A DNA stretch of 31,709 nucleotides from JBCLLP01 sp039738635 (GTDB taxonomy: Bacteria > Patescibacteriota > Saccharimonadia > CAILAD01 > BJGX01). Below the pieces are notes generated by a model. The model made no database searches. It saw only the letters and a list, made by a program, of their open reading frames with translations, and had not been told where the DNA came from. This document shows, piece after piece, positions 13,320 through 22,800 of the stretch (position 1 is its first letter; every line of letters starts with the position of its first letter). Where the stretch lies: contig JBCLLN010000009.1 in NCBI GenBank assembly GCA_039738635.1, positions 1-31,709 on the forward strand, given 5' to 3'. A program made the position numbers and the translations under genes.

Positions 13320-15632
13320 CTACGCATTGGTAAACAAGATTTTTTGGAAGGCAAAGAAGTGCTCACGGATTTTCTGAGCTCCACCAAGACGTTGAATTGC
13401 ATCATCAATAGAATGGTACTTGAGGTTCAATAGTACGGGTAGCTTATCTTCATTTAGCTCGTCAGAGCCTCGTACTGCATATTTACTAAGTACAAAATCA
13501 AGAAATTCAACCTCTTTATCATCTAGGCCTTGATGTAGTAAGCTTATAGTTTTCTCAACCCTTTCTTGCCTAGTTATTAGTGGGGTAGTAAATGATATGT
13601 AAGCCAGCACATCAAACAAATCACTGTCTTCAGCATCTACTATTTTCTGCACAGCCTCTAGTTCTGCTATCCCGTAACCAAGTTCTGCAAGCCTAGATAA
13701 CAAAGCTTTACGGGTCGTAGGATTAGCCCAGATAGTGCGAAGCTCAGTTTCACTTTTGAAAAATTCGGGCATACTTCCATAAAGGCTTTCAATGAATTGC
13801 TGAACGCTAACTGGCACGCCATTTGCATCATAAAAGTATGTTTCTGATGTATACAAAATCTCACGCTCTTTACCGTCCTTCAGTTTTATTCGTATTTTAG
13901 TTTTTGGTGGCTGTTTTTCACATATACAAGGGTACTGGCCACATGCCTGGCAAGTTTCTGGTGGCTTAGGTGGTTCAGGTGGCGTATTAACTGGCGGGTT
14001 GGTGTCGTCGATAGGCGGTCCATCCCAGCCCTCGTCTTTGAACTTACTACTTGCATCTACAAAATCATAAATCGTAAAGTACTCTTTGCCGTCATAAAGC
14101 CTAGTACCTCTACCAATAATTTGCTTGAATTCAATCATAGTCTTAATTGGACGCATCAAAACTATGTTGCGGATATTGCGAGCATCGACACCAGTAGAAA
14201 GTTTCTGTGAGGTAGTTAGTATAGTAGGTATTAGTTTTTCATTATCCTGAAACTCCCTTAAGAACTGTTCACCTCTATCTCCATCGTCAGCAGTAACTCT
14301 TACGCAATAGCTTGGGTTACCACTAGTTTTTATTTGGTTTATTAAATCACGCACAAGAAGTGCATGGGCTTGGTTAGCACAAAATACCAATGTTTTTTCA
14401 TTCTGATTGATTTCATTCATAAACAATTGCACACGCTTTAACTCGCGTTCTTTAATAACAATCGTTCTATTAAAGTCATCTTCTGTATATGTTCGGCCTG
14501 CTTCAATTTCGCCTTCAATTACGTCGTCATCAGAGTCATATGTATATTCATCTAAGCCTGTTTTGAACTTGCGAACTTTAAATGGCGTTAAGAAGCCATC
14601 ATTTATACCTTGCTTTAGTGAATATTCGTATAGGGGGTCGCCAAAATACCTGTAAGTATCAATATTATCTATACGCTTAGGTGTTGCCGTAAGACCAATC
14701 TGCACTGCTGAGGAAAAATGTGCCATAATCGCACGCCAGTTACCTTCATCGTTCGCCCCGCCACGATGGCACTCGTCTATAATCACAAGGTCAAAGAAGT
14801 CTGGTGGGTAATCACCAAAATAAGGGGTATCATTCGGACCACTCATAAAGGTTTGGAATATCGTAAAGAATATACTGCCATTAGTTGGCACAGAACCATG
14901 TTTACGAATATCTAGTGGCTTAATACGAACTAGTGCGTTTTCATCAAAACTACTAAATTCGTTAAACGCTTGGTCGGCTAATATATTGCGGTCAGCCAAA
15001 AATAAGATTCTCGGTCGTCTACTGCCGTCTTTACTAACATTCCAGCGTGCATTAAACAGCTTCCAGGCTATCTGAAAGGCTATGGCCGTTTTACCCGTAC
15101 CCGTTGCTAGTGTAAGTAAAATACGTTTTTTATCGTTTGCGATAGCGTCTAACGCCTTATTTATGGCATTTTCTTGGTAATACCGCATTCCATAGTTACC
15201 ACCCGCGGTGATGGCATTAAACTTGGCGTGCCAATCATTCTTGTCTTTACTAACCATTTTTAACAGCTCATCAGGAGTTGGGTATCTATCAACGTCAATT
15301 TCGTGGCCAGTAGCCATATTAACGTGATAAATCTGTTTGCCGTTCGTGCAATAGGTGTTTTCTATTTGTAGCGTTTGAGCATACGCTTTTGCCTGTGTTA
15401 GACCTTCTGTATGTGGGTCATCGGCTTTCTTGGCTTCAATTACCGCCACTTTTTGGTTGTTATACACCAATATGTAATCGGCAATTTCGGGCTTGGCACG
15501 TAAGCCACCAGCCATTATTCGGCCTTTTGTAATGTGGTGCTCTCGGAGCACCTTTGTGCCTTCAACCACACCCCAGCCAGCTTCTTTCAAAAGAGGGTCT
15601 ATAAGTTCTGCTCTGGTTTCGGCTTCATTCAT
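13320..15632 (-). CDS. hsdR: Type I restriction endonuclease, R subunit (EcoEI-like)
   Basis: The 770-residue protein has the type I R-subunit domain order. The N-terminal PD-(D/E)xK nuclease is in EIADYILVYNNQKVAVIEAKK (Asp52, Glu66, Lys68). SF2 helicase motif I is TLATGTGKTAIAF (176-182) and motif II is DECH near residue 287. Later helicase motifs include TGVDARNIRNIVLM and QIIGRGTRL near 500-530. A cysteine cluster CQACGQYPCICE lies near 566, and a C-terminal region of the EcoEI-R type follows. It translocates DNA with ATP and cuts unmethylated DNA in complex with HsdM and HsdS. Its ATG overlaps the hsdS stop (ATGA). It appears complete. Confidence 0.95.
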   Translation of the reverse strand: MNEAETRAELIDPLLKEAGWGVVEGTKVLREHHITKGRIMAGGLRAKPEIADYILVYNNQKVAVIEAKKADDPHTEGLTQAKAYAQTLQIENTYCTNGKQIYHVNMATGHEIDVDRYPTPDELLKMVSKDKNDWHAKFNAITAGGNYGMRYYQENAINKALDAIANDKKRILLTLATGTGKTAIAFQIAWKLFNARWNVSKDGSRRPRILFLADRNILADQAFNEFSSFDENALVRIKPLDIRKHGSVPTNGSIFFTIFQTFMSGPNDTPYFGDYPPDFFDLVIIDECHRGGANDEGNWRAIMAHFSSAVQIGLTATPKRIDNIDTYRYFGDPLYEYSLKQGINDGFLTPFKVRKFKTGLDEYTYDSDDDVIEGEIEAGRTYTEDDFNRTIVIKERELKRVQLFMNEINQNEKTLVFCANQAHALLVRDLINQIKTSGNPSYCVRVTADDGDRGEQFLREFQDNEKLIPTILTTSQKLSTGVDARNIRNIVLMRPIKTMIEFKQIIGRGTRLYDGKEYFTIYDFVDASSKFKDEGWDGPPIDDTNPPVNTPPEPPKPPETCQACGQYPCICEKQPPKTKIRIKLKDGKEREILYTSETYFYDANGVPVSVQQFIESLYGSMPEFFKSETELRTIWANPTTRKALLSRLAELGYGIAELEAVQKIVDAEDSDLFDVLAYISFTTPLITRQERVEKTISLLHQGLDDKEVEFLDFVLSKYAVRGSDELNEDKLPVLLNLKYHSIDDAIQRLGGAQKIREHFFAFQKILFTNA

Positions 15633-16768
15633 ACCAGCACCTCCTTTGCTGTTTTAAGCTCACCGGCAAAAGCTTTTTGTAGAATGGATTTTTTTAGCTC
15701 CTCCAAATCATTTAGCTTTTGTTGGTAGATGGTTTCTATTTTTTTTGTTTCAGAATTGAGAGCATCTAATTTTTTGACGATCCTTTGTTGCTCGACTGGT
15801 GCTCCTACTGGTATAAGTACCTCTCTAATACTTTTTAGACTAACAGTTGGTTGAGTTACCCCAGATACCAATTTATCGAGTTGGTTTTTAAATGCCAGGC
15901 TGCTCAGATAGTAATAAAAGTAATAGGCGTTTAGTTGTGGGATAATAAATACAGTGTTTTGTCCAAGACAAAATGGCGTATTACTGTCAACCATAGCGGA
16001 TACCCCGTATGATCCAACTCTGGAAAATACTATGTCTCCTATTTTCGATGTATATTTTTTTGAGAATTCTTCAAATGTTTTCTTGTCGACCTTTTTTGCA
16101 TTTATGAGATTTAATTTCCCTGGCTTAATGTCTGTGACCCGTACCATTGGATATCCTTCTTCTGTATACTTTGGAGTTTGGTGCAGTGAGTCAACAAGTT
16201 TTGCTACTTCACCCACAGTCTTCAACTCTGTATCGCCTCCATTATCATCAAAAATCTCCATCAGATAGCTTTCGAAAAGTTCTTTGGCGTTTTGCAGGTT
16301 TTGCTCGGCATTGGCTATTGCATTGGCTATTGCCTCAAAAGCTTCATCTAGTATGGCTACAATGCGTCGTTGCTCGGGGAGTGGCATCCATAAAAACGGT
16401 TCATTCTTATAATCCTTGAAGTAGATATGCGGAATGGCGGCACCCATAACATATTTTTTGAAATCAACTGACATCAAAGAATAATTCAAGTAATCCAAAT
16501 CAATATTCTCTTTCGGTAAAATGTATTGAAGTGTTCCTATTACAGATGTATAGGCATCCATTTTTGTAACTCTTCCAGCACCTGAACCATCTTTAACTAT
16601 TGATAGATATGGTTTGTCCTGATGGTAAAAACTAACATTCTTGATCAAACCGCTTGCACCAAAAATTGGATAATCTCCTTCGTCATTCGCTAATTTATTT
16701 TGCGAAATATTTGAAGATGCGCTAACACATACATCACCAATTGTTTTTATTTCCCAATCTTGTTTCAT
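15629..16768 (-). CDS. hsdS: Type I RM specificity subunit
   Basis: The 379-residue protein has two target recognition halves, each a variable domain followed by a long helical spacer. The first half begins KTIGDVCVSAS and ends with PLPEQRRIVAILDEAFEAI at about residues 131-149. The second begins LKTVGEVAKLVDS and ends with APVEQQRIVKKLDALNSETK at about 330-350. The repeated 'P..EQ.RIV..LD' junctions are diagnostic of HsdS. It sets the bipartite recognition sequence of the complex. Its ATG overlaps the hsdM stop (ATGA), and its stop overlaps the hsdR start, so all three are coupled. Confidence 0.95.
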   Translation of the reverse strand: MKQDWEIKTIGDVCVSASSNISQNKLANDEGDYPIFGASGLIKNVSFYHQDKPYLSIVKDGSGAGRVTKMDAYTSVIGTLQYILPKENIDLDYLNYSLMSVDFKKYVMGAAIPHIYFKDYKNEPFLWMPLPEQRRIVAILDEAFEAIANAIANAEQNLQNAKELFESYLMEIFDDNGGDTELKTVGEVAKLVDSLHQTPKYTEEGYPMVRVTDIKPGKLNLINAKKVDKKTFEEFSKKYTSKIGDIVFSRVGSYGVSAMVDSNTPFCLGQNTVFIIPQLNAYYFYYYLSSLAFKNQLDKLVSGVTQPTVSLKSIREVLIPVGAPVEQQRIVKKLDALNSETKKIETIYQQKLNDLEELKKSILQKAFAGELKTAKEVLV

Positions 16769-18213
16769 ATCAATTCCCGTATTGAACCTAATATTTCAGT
16801 AGTTTCTTTATCAAGAGCTTTGATTTCTTCAAGAATGTCTACCGGCTTTCGCAAAGGGGCTTCCTCTTTTGCGTTAGGATTTTTTACGCTCAAGTCAAAA
16901 GTAGCCTGATTGATGCCGTCAACTGCAACTGTCCATGATTTATCGCTGTTTCCTTTTGTCTTTTGCAACTCAATAAAGTCTGCCATGTCTTTGTCGTTTA
17001 GAGGATTCGTCTTGCCCATATTTCGGCCTGGGTCTAACTGGTAATACCAGATATTTTTGGTAGGTTCGCCTTTTTTAAAGAACAGAACTACCGTTTTAAC
17101 ACCAGCTCCTAAAAAAGTACCGCCTGGCATATCTAAAACAGTATGAAGATTACAGCTTTCTAAAAGTAGCTTACGCAGGCTGTTAGATGCGTTGCCGGTA
17201 TTGCTCAAAAAGGTATTTTTAATAACTATTGCTCCACGACCACCAGCTTTAAGTGACTTTATAAAATGCTGTAAAAACAAATAGGCCGTTTCGGCTGCTT
17301 TTATAGGGAAGTTCTGTTGTATTTCGGCACGAATTTTACCCCCAAATGGTGGATTTGCTAGCACTACATCATATCGGTCTTTTTCTTGAATATCATTAAT
17401 ATTTTCAGCGAGTGTATCTACGTGCAAGAGATTGGGTGATTCTATACCATGCAAAATCATATTCATCGTACCTATAATGTAGGGGAGTGACTTTACCTCC
17501 TTACCATAGAATGTCTTTGTTTGGAGTGTTTCGAAATCTTTTGCAGTTATATCTTTAGATAACATATATTCAAAGGCTTCACACAAGAACCCTGCTGAGC
17601 CTACGGCACCGTCATAGACTGTTTCACCTACCTGTGGGCTGGTAACTTGAACCATAGCCCTAATAAGAGGCCTTGGAGTATAATATTGGCCCCCATTACG
17701 GCCAGCATTACCCATATTCTTAATTTTTGTCTCGTACAGGTGCGACATTTCGTGCTTGTCTTTGTTACTTCGGAATTTAAGCTTATCAGCTTCGTCTAGC
17801 ACATTACGCAGTGTGTACCCGCTCTTTAGCTTATTATCTAGGCCTTCAAAAATAACGGTAATCTTTCGCTGTATCGTTTTACTTTCAGTGTCTAGTTCCA
17901 GCTTTTTGAAATACGGAAATAACTTTTGATTAACAAAGTCAATCAGGTCATCGCCCGTCATTGCTTTGTTGTGGTCAATCGTTCCATCGTTCTTTTTTGG
18001 GCAAGCCCAAGTACCCCATTGATAGTCTGGGCTAAGTATCGGCTGATATTCACGACCTTGTAGCGCTGCTTCGTCGGCTTTATTGTTTTCTAGTTCTGAC
18101 AAGTACTTTAAGAATAGTATCCACGACGATTGTTCTGCATAATCCAGCTCGCCGTTACAACCTGCGTCTTTAAATAAGCTGTCGTCAATATTCTTAAAAG
18201 TAGTCTCAAACAT
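16765..18213 (-). CDS. hsdM: Type I RM N6-adenine methyltransferase subunit
   Basis: The 482-residue protein has an N-terminal HsdM helical domain (YAEQSSWILFLKYLSELE), then GGQYYTPRPLIRAM at about residues 172-185, SAM-binding motif I as YDGAVGSAGFLCEAF near 200, and catalytic motif IV NPPFGG near 286, as in N6-adenine methyltransferases. The C-terminus carries the LDPGRNMGKTNPL segment typical of the family. It methylates the site chosen by HsdS. Its ATG overlaps the stop of a 14-codon leader ORF, which is driven by the family B promoter. Length is normal. Confidence 0.95.
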   Translation of the reverse strand: MFETTFKNIDDSLFKDAGCNGELDYAEQSSWILFLKYLSELENNKADEAALQGREYQPILSPDYQWGTWACPKKNDGTIDHNKAMTGDDLIDFVNQKLFPYFKKLELDTESKTIQRKITVIFEGLDNKLKSGYTLRNVLDEADKLKFRSNKDKHEMSHLYETKIKNMGNAGRNGGQYYTPRPLIRAMVQVTSPQVGETVYDGAVGSAGFLCEAFEYMLSKDITAKDFETLQTKTFYGKEVKSLPYIIGTMNMILHGIESPNLLHVDTLAENINDIQEKDRYDVVLANPPFGGKIRAEIQQNFPIKAAETAYLFLQHFIKSLKAGGRGAIVIKNTFLSNTGNASNSLRKLLLESCNLHTVLDMPGGTFLGAGVKTVVLFFKKGEPTKNIWYYQLDPGRNMGKTNPLNDKDMADFIELQKTKGNSDKSWTVAVDGINQATFDLSVKNPNAKEEAPLRKPVDILEEIKALDKETTEILGSIRELI

Positions 18214-18250
18214 CTATTGTCCTTTTTTGTAGCTTTTTAATATCACTCAT
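18206..18250 (-). CDS. Leader peptide ORF overlapping hsdM
   Basis: ATG at 18250, TGA at 18206-18208, product MSDIKKLQKRTIDV. The stop lies inside codons 2-3 of hsdM in another frame. The ATG is 7 nt from the -10 box, so it would be the first codon of a leaderless message. Its first ten codons are identical to those of the leader at 25435. Confidence 0.65.
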   Translation of the reverse strand: MSDIKKLQKRTIDV

Positions 18251-18257
18251 CACCTAT

Positions 18258-18302
18258 ATTCTACACTTTAGGGCCGTCTGGTGCTAGGGGCAACGGCTCT
18301 AC
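18258..18302 (-). promoter_or_regulatory. Family B promoter of hsdMSR
   Basis: -10 TAGAAT (18258-18263) inside the conserved AAGTGTAGAATATAGG, then 7 nt to the leader ATG. Upstream lies a GCCCCTAGCACCA element (about 18280-18292) that is also the inner end of family A repeats. No clear -35 is seen. Confidence 0.7.
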
Positions 18303-18306
18303 CATA

Positions 18307-19140
18307 TTATGCCTTTGATAGTTCGGTATCTGTAATTTCACTAGACCTAGCATTTTGGAAACCAGCAAAACTATCAATAATGCTCCTTAATTCCATATAG
18401 TCCATGGTGTCTAATCTTCTGTACGAATTGGCCATATCGATTCTTTTGGCAATGTTGCCAATTTGATCCTTAGTTATGTCTTGGTTATCATATATGTATT
18501 CTAGTAAGGTAGCCCTTATTCTAGGGTGTCTTGTCGGTTCGCGTTCCATAATCTGTTGGTATATAACGGCCTTGCTGAATAATAACTTTGTGTATCTAAA
18601 CCTGTCAGACTTATCTAGGTTTTCATAAAACTTAACGTCATCATCATCACCCTTTTCCCAAGGAGCTACTGTTGCCTGGGCGCCCCACCATAGCCTAGCA
18701 ATACCATTTCTGACCATGCCCCTTTGTCCATAAAACCAGTGATCATTGATTGAAATTACCGATTTGTTCTTTATATCTTCAACTTTTACGCTTTCCTTGG
18801 TAATAGCAATAGGCCATCTTCCTATTAAATAGCTCCTAAACGGTACATGCGCCAAGTAAGACCATACCCTTTCGTCGCATGCGGCAGATTCATCGAGGCC
18901 TCCCAGGTATTCATAAACCTTAATGGCATTTTCGGCATCACTACTAGCTGAGGAGTTAAGGTTAGGGTACTGCTCAGACACCTCAACTCTAGTTTTGAGA
19001 ATTCCATTTTCTTCAAATGTGACATTCTCCGCCAAATATCTTAGGACGGTCTCGTTGTCATTCTGGGTACTATCCTTTAACTGCTGAAGATAAGATGTTG
19101 AGAATATCTTCAATGGTACTTTATTATTCATTGTTATCAT
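18307..19140 (-). CDS. DUF6339-like protein of the GHKL-ATPase operon
   Basis: The 277-residue protein matches what I remember of DUF6339: an N-terminal variable region, then DESAACDERVWSYLAHVPF at about residues 78-96, YLIGRWPI at about 99-106, and RNGIARLWWGAQAT at about 142-155, where 'RN.I.RLWW' is the most recognisable block, followed by a helical C-terminus. DUF6339 has no established activity. The gene overlaps the upstream gene (19124-19140) and is the last of the five-gene operon. An alternative start at Met4 is possible. Its stop lies against the family B promoter of hsdM. Confidence 0.65.
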   Translation of the reverse strand: MITMNNKVPLKIFSTSYLQQLKDSTQNDNETVLRYLAENVTFEENGILKTRVEVSEQYPNLNSSASSDAENAIKVYEYLGGLDESAACDERVWSYLAHVPFRSYLIGRWPIAITKESVKVEDIKNKSVISINDHWFYGQRGMVRNGIARLWWGAQATVAPWEKGDDDDVKFYENLDKSDRFRYTKLLFSKAVIYQQIMEREPTRHPRIRATLLEYIYDNQDITKDQIGNIAKRIDMANSYRRLDTMDYMELRSIIDSFAGFQNARSSEITDTELSKA

Positions 19141-19960
19141 CTCCTCGACTTATTAGGGTTTTTATCGCACTCATATCTCTTTTGATAGGTAGACCTAAAA
19201 GTTCTTGTGCAGTCACAAATGGAAGTTCTATGTCCAGGTTTTTACTTTCAATCATCATTCGAAGCTTTACGGCCCACGATTGTTCGAAGTCATCGCTCTC
19301 GAAGTTTAGTCTCATAATCGCCTCTATTAATACTGGCAGTACTATAGGTGCATGAACTAATGCACCATCTTTATGCTTATTTGCATAGCCAAAATCTTCG
19401 TATTGAGCTTTAGGTACTCTAATCTTTATCACACCACCATCAAAGTCTACGGAATATGCACCGTCATCATTCCCGCTGACAATTATTTTAATAAACGAAG
19501 AAACTGGTGACTTAAGTGGGTCAAAATATTTGTCGACTATGAACCAAGATTTACCGCCATCTGCCAAGATATCGCCATTTTCGATATCCAGTGGCCCAAA
19601 GTCTATATCCATGTGCACACCACCTGGATCGTATGCGTCAATATCCTTCGCCGCAACTATATATCCAACTAGATCGACCCTGTCTCTAAGATGATAAGCT
19701 TTTACTTTTATAGTAAATTTACCATCGGAAGATTGTGAACTCTGTTTATATAGGGTCTTTTTGCAGCTTACGTTTACACAGAAGACTGTGGCTCCATCCT
19801 CTAATAGTTGCTTTAGAGTTGGGTGTCGTAAACTGAAATCAACTACGATTACAACTTCGTCCTGATCTATCTCCGGGCTAACTGTATATTCAAATAAACC
19901 CTCAACATCATCGTTGTTACCTAGCACCGGGTATGGGTATGTTTTATTACTATTCGCCAT
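19124..19960 (-). CDS. Strand-rich hypothetical protein of the GHKL-ATPase operon
   Basis: The 278-residue protein begins MANSNKTYPYPVLGNNDDVEG and is rich in beta-strand-like segments (DEVVIVVDFSLRH; FTIKVKAYHLRDRVDLVGYIVA; VIKIRVPKAQY), with a helical C-terminus ending in LLGLPIKRDMSAIKTLIS. I know of no named domain. It overlaps both neighbours (GHKL ATPase at 19950-19960, DUF6339-like at 19124-19140), so the three are translated together and probably form one functional unit. No catalytic motif is visible; it could be an adaptor or sensor. Confidence 0.75.
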   Translation of the reverse strand: MANSNKTYPYPVLGNNDDVEGLFEYTVSPEIDQDEVVIVVDFSLRHPTLKQLLEDGATVFCVNVSCKKTLYKQSSQSSDGKFTIKVKAYHLRDRVDLVGYIVAAKDIDAYDPGGVHMDIDFGPLDIENGDILADGGKSWFIVDKYFDPLKSPVSSFIKIIVSGNDDGAYSVDFDGGVIKIRVPKAQYEDFGYANKHKDGALVHAPIVLPVLIEAIMRLNFESDDFEQSWAVKLRMMIESKNLDIELPFVTAQELLGLPIKRDMSAIKTLISRGDDNNE

Positions 19961-21806
19961 AATTCTCTACTCCAACAGAATATCGCCCACCATCTATTAA
20001 TTTAAGTGTAATCAGTTCTGGCACTCCCTTACGTAGTTGCAAGCCTTTTATCATACTACCCTCAATCTTTAGTTCATCACCATGTCGGTTTTTTGCATAC
20101 TTTAGATTAGTCTCGTAGTGTCCAATTTCACCATAAGCCACAATCATCAGGTCGCCTGAGGTGTCCTCCTCGGGTAGAATGTTTAGGACGTACTCTCGTC
20201 CGGCTCCTCGGCTTACCTCTCTAGATCTCGTCACGATTGAAGAAGTAAGGATTCGTTTTATATCTGATCCGTCATCCTCCTCTACCCCATTCCCGCTACC
20301 TGGTTTTGGCTTCTTGCCACCCCCCAGTGGCTTCGATGGCTTGTCTCCAGGCTTCACTGGCTTCACAATGCTAACCGGAGGCTTCGATATAATCGGCTTA
20401 TTTACATCTTTCTTGAGCAGCTTAGTCCTGTCTTCAAGTAGGTCGTCGTTTTCATCTTCAGATTCAAAATCTCCCACTTCATCATCAGGTAGATAATCGC
20501 CCAAGCCCTCGATTTCTAGAGTATCGGCTGTATCGACTGAACTAATTTCATCAATCTTCTCTTTTATCCATGAATTTAGCTCGTTTAATATTTTATAGCC
20601 ATAGTTTTTGTCTTTAGGCTCCATTGTTGATGGATCCCACAGCCTAGCTCTCCAGTCCTCGTGCGCTGGTGGCTCAAGGTTGCGAAGCAAAGAATCGCCC
20701 ACAGGGTCGTTACAAATAAACAAACCAGCATAGGCTTCAGGAGAGCCAAATCTTTTTGACTTAACTATCATCATTGGGCTACGCGCCATTTGTACCTGTC
20801 CCGGATATAACTCATCCTTCTTTACGTACAAACTGCAATTACCGATTATTGGTAGATTTGTTGGAAACTTGTAATCGTAATCAGTCAGTGCTTGATAATA
20901 TGGTTGCGAATCGCCACTGCCTGAGGCATATTCAAGCATCAAGTCGGAAATTGTGTCGGAGTTTACGGTAATTTCTCCAGCTGAGTCGATTATTTCAACG
21001 ATCAAGTTGTTGAAGTGGATAGCTGGATAGAAATTATTAAGTACTGCTTTAAGGATACTTGCTTTCCAGTTCTCTTCGGCTTTATAGCCAACTATAGTGA
21101 TGTTTGAGCCGGCACCAGAACTACTATCTCTCCTGAATTTCTCTGGCATATCATCATAATTGGTAAGTTCATCTACACGACGCTTGTCTTCATTGTAAGT
21201 TCCATAAAAGCCTACATTCTGTCTTTTCTCATTATGGGAGTCCTCGAACGTCGTCAAGCGTGCTGCGCCTAATAGCTTATATTCATTATCAATATTGAAG
21301 GTGCTATAAAATACTGTACGTAAGCTAGACATAGTGAAGGGTGCAGATTTTCCAATACCAAAAGCTCCGCCCGAAGTATCGGATTTGTTACTAACGCCCT
21401 GGGCAATCGTTAAGCTATAAAATGTGCTTTTTTCTCTTTGGTCGTAATTGCCCTGAAGGCCCTTCGTGTTATAGTCGCAAATTCTAAGACATGGTATGGG
21501 TCCCTGTATAACCCTTAGGGCTTCATCATAAAATTTATTCGCTTTTATGTCTAAGTCGTAATATATCTTAGCTTTTCCGAGAATATCTTCCAATTTTTGT
21601 ACACCCGGTAATTCAGTTTTGTCTATATCAAACTTTACGAATCTAACCATCACGGGCTTGCTTGGATCTTCTTTTGCGTCGAGTGAATTTTGAATAGCCT
21701 CTCTCGCAAGTGCCTTGTCCATCCCACTTGTAAAGGTTGCTATACCGGCCTCGTTAATACCGTACTCCGCGCCACCTCCAGTTAATGGAAAATTCCAATC
21801 TGCCAT
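19950..21806 (-). CDS. GHKL (HATPase/MutL-Hsp90-like) ATPase, candidate defence protein
   Basis: The 618-residue protein has the GHKL ATP-binding motifs: N box in REAIQNSLDA at residues 35-44 (Glu36, Asn40), G1-like box LRICDYNTKGL at 107-117 (Asp111), and G2-like box SGGAFGIGKSAPF at 145-157. The middle region is strand-rich. A long charged, Pro/Lys/Gly-rich linker (about 440-520, with KPVKPGDKPSKPLGGGKKPK) precedes a compact C-terminal domain. The ATPase probably works as an ATP-gated clamp or switch, as in MutL or Hsp90. TAGGAGA lies 6-7 nt before the ATG. Similar GHKL proteins occur in several multi-gene phage defence loci, but I cannot match this gene set to a named system. Confidence 0.8.
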   Translation of the reverse strand: MADWNFPLTGGGAEYGINEAGIATFTSGMDKALAREAIQNSLDAKEDPSKPVMVRFVKFDIDKTELPGVQKLEDILGKAKIYYDLDIKANKFYDEALRVIQGPIPCLRICDYNTKGLQGNYDQREKSTFYSLTIAQGVSNKSDTSGGAFGIGKSAPFTMSSLRTVFYSTFNIDNEYKLLGAARLTTFEDSHNEKRQNVGFYGTYNEDKRRVDELTNYDDMPEKFRRDSSSGAGSNITIVGYKAEENWKASILKAVLNNFYPAIHFNNLIVEIIDSAGEITVNSDTISDLMLEYASGSGDSQPYYQALTDYDYKFPTNLPIIGNCSLYVKKDELYPGQVQMARSPMMIVKSKRFGSPEAYAGLFICNDPVGDSLLRNLEPPAHEDWRARLWDPSTMEPKDKNYGYKILNELNSWIKEKIDEISSVDTADTLEIEGLGDYLPDDEVGDFESEDENDDLLEDRTKLLKKDVNKPIISKPPVSIVKPVKPGDKPSKPLGGGKKPKPGSGNGVEEDDGSDIKRILTSSIVTRSREVSRGAGREYVLNILPEEDTSGDLMIVAYGEIGHYETNLKYAKNRHGDELKIEGSMIKGLQLRKGVPELITLKLIDGGRYSVGVENYGE

Positions 21807-21857
21807 TAGATTCTCCTAATTCTTTTACTATCTTTATGCTCTAGGATCAACAGTGCC

Positions 21858-22472
21858 TTAAAGTAGGTTGGAAAAATCATCTTTTACCTCCAAGACTCCG
21901 CCCGTTTTACTTATACCTACTGCAGGGATCTTAACTTTCTCCACATCAAGACTTTCAACGGCTACGTCTAGACAATCAATGACTTTCCCTATCTCTGATA
22001 TGTCAAAACTAGCACCACCACACTTCCCGCTGTAGCTTTTATAGTCATAGAGCTTGCCGATTACTATTCGAGGTGCGTCCTTGAACACATGGTAGTATAC
22101 CTGGATAGCATTTTTCCCATCATCTAGAGGTAGCCGTAACAACTCTGTAAATTCTTGCCCTGAAACACCTCTTTTTTCTACATCTCTCAGTACGTTTGCT
22201 ATTCGGACCCATTCTTCCCTGGTCGCATTCAGCCCTTTTCTTGTAAAAGTTGGCTTATGTTCCTTGTTGCCGTATAAAAATTGCCTTATCGCGCCATATT
22301 TCTTCCCGGCAAATTCTCCGATAAATATAGCAACACAATTGGTGCTTGTAACTTGGATGATTCCTATAGGCTCCGCTATAGTGCCAAGTTGCATCTGCAG
22401 AGCTTCCAGTGCCAATTTATGGTTATCAGCTTGATCATCTTTATTGATTTTTACATAGTTTAGCTTATACAT
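21858..22472 (-). CDS. PC4-like single-stranded DNA-binding protein
   Basis: The 204-residue protein has a central segment KYGAIRQFLYGNKEHKPTF then TRKGLNATREEWVRIANVL (residues about 58-95). This matches the PC4/p15 transcriptional coactivator pattern 'IR.fy....g...P..kGi.L...qw..L', an ssDNA-binding fold. A second, weaker half (about 133-172) could be a degenerate repeat. If correct, the protein binds single-stranded DNA or melted intermediates. It precedes the GHKL ATPase gene by about 50 bp on the same strand. No strong ribosome binding site is seen. Confidence 0.6.
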   Translation of the reverse strand: MYKLNYVKINKDDQADNHKLALEALQMQLGTIAEPIGIIQVTSTNCVAIFIGEFAGKKYGAIRQFLYGNKEHKPTFTRKGLNATREEWVRIANVLRDVEKRGVSGQEFTELLRLPLDDGKNAIQVYYHVFKDAPRIVIGKLYDYKSYSGKCGGASFDISEIGKVIDCLDVAVESLDVEKVKIPAVGISKTGGVLEVKDDFSNLL

Positions 22473-22508
22473 AAGATATTTTCTCTATTACTCCATAATA
22501 AGACTATT

Positions 22509-22724
22509 TTATAGATTTATCACTTTTTTAGTTTTTCTATTAAATTGTAATTTCACAGCTCTGAGCTCGCCTTCAATAAATGAGAATATATGCTTGATCT
22601 CTTCGTCGGTGTAGTCGTAGTTATTGCGGTTACTTAGGTTTCCGATCAGCTCTATGTCTTTTAGTGTACGGTCACCACGAAGTTTTGCAAGGCGACGAAA
22701 TCTATTGTTTTTGCTTTCATTCAT
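22509..22724 (-). CDS. Small protein at the head of the GHKL operon
   Basis: The 71-residue basic protein (MNESKNNRFRRLAKLRGDRT...) has a helical N-terminal half, a GNLSNRNNYDYTDEEIKHIF segment at about residues 28-47, and a C-terminal helix. Short proteins with this 'GNLSNR.NY.YT..E...IF' block recur beside restriction and other defence genes in my recollection; the role is unknown, possibly regulatory. It is divergent from the LexA-methyltransferase gene across a 256-bp region rich in palindromes. Confidence 0.65.
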   Translation of the reverse strand: MNESKNNRFRRLAKLRGDRTLKDIELIGNLSNRNNYDYTDEEIKHIFSFIEGELRAVKLQFNRKTKKVINL

Positions 22725-22775
22725 GAATACATGGTACTACATAGCAGAATTATATTCAACATACGCACTATAATA

Positions 22776-22789
22776 TAGCCTATAGGCTA
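22776..22789. promoter_or_regulatory. 14-bp perfect palindrome TAGCCTATAGGCTA
   Basis: Perfect inverted repeat next to TATAAT (22770-22775), in the divergent region between the GHKL operon and the LexA-methyltransferase gene. It is a candidate operator. Confidence 0.55.
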
Positions 22790-22800
22790 CGGTATGAGTT

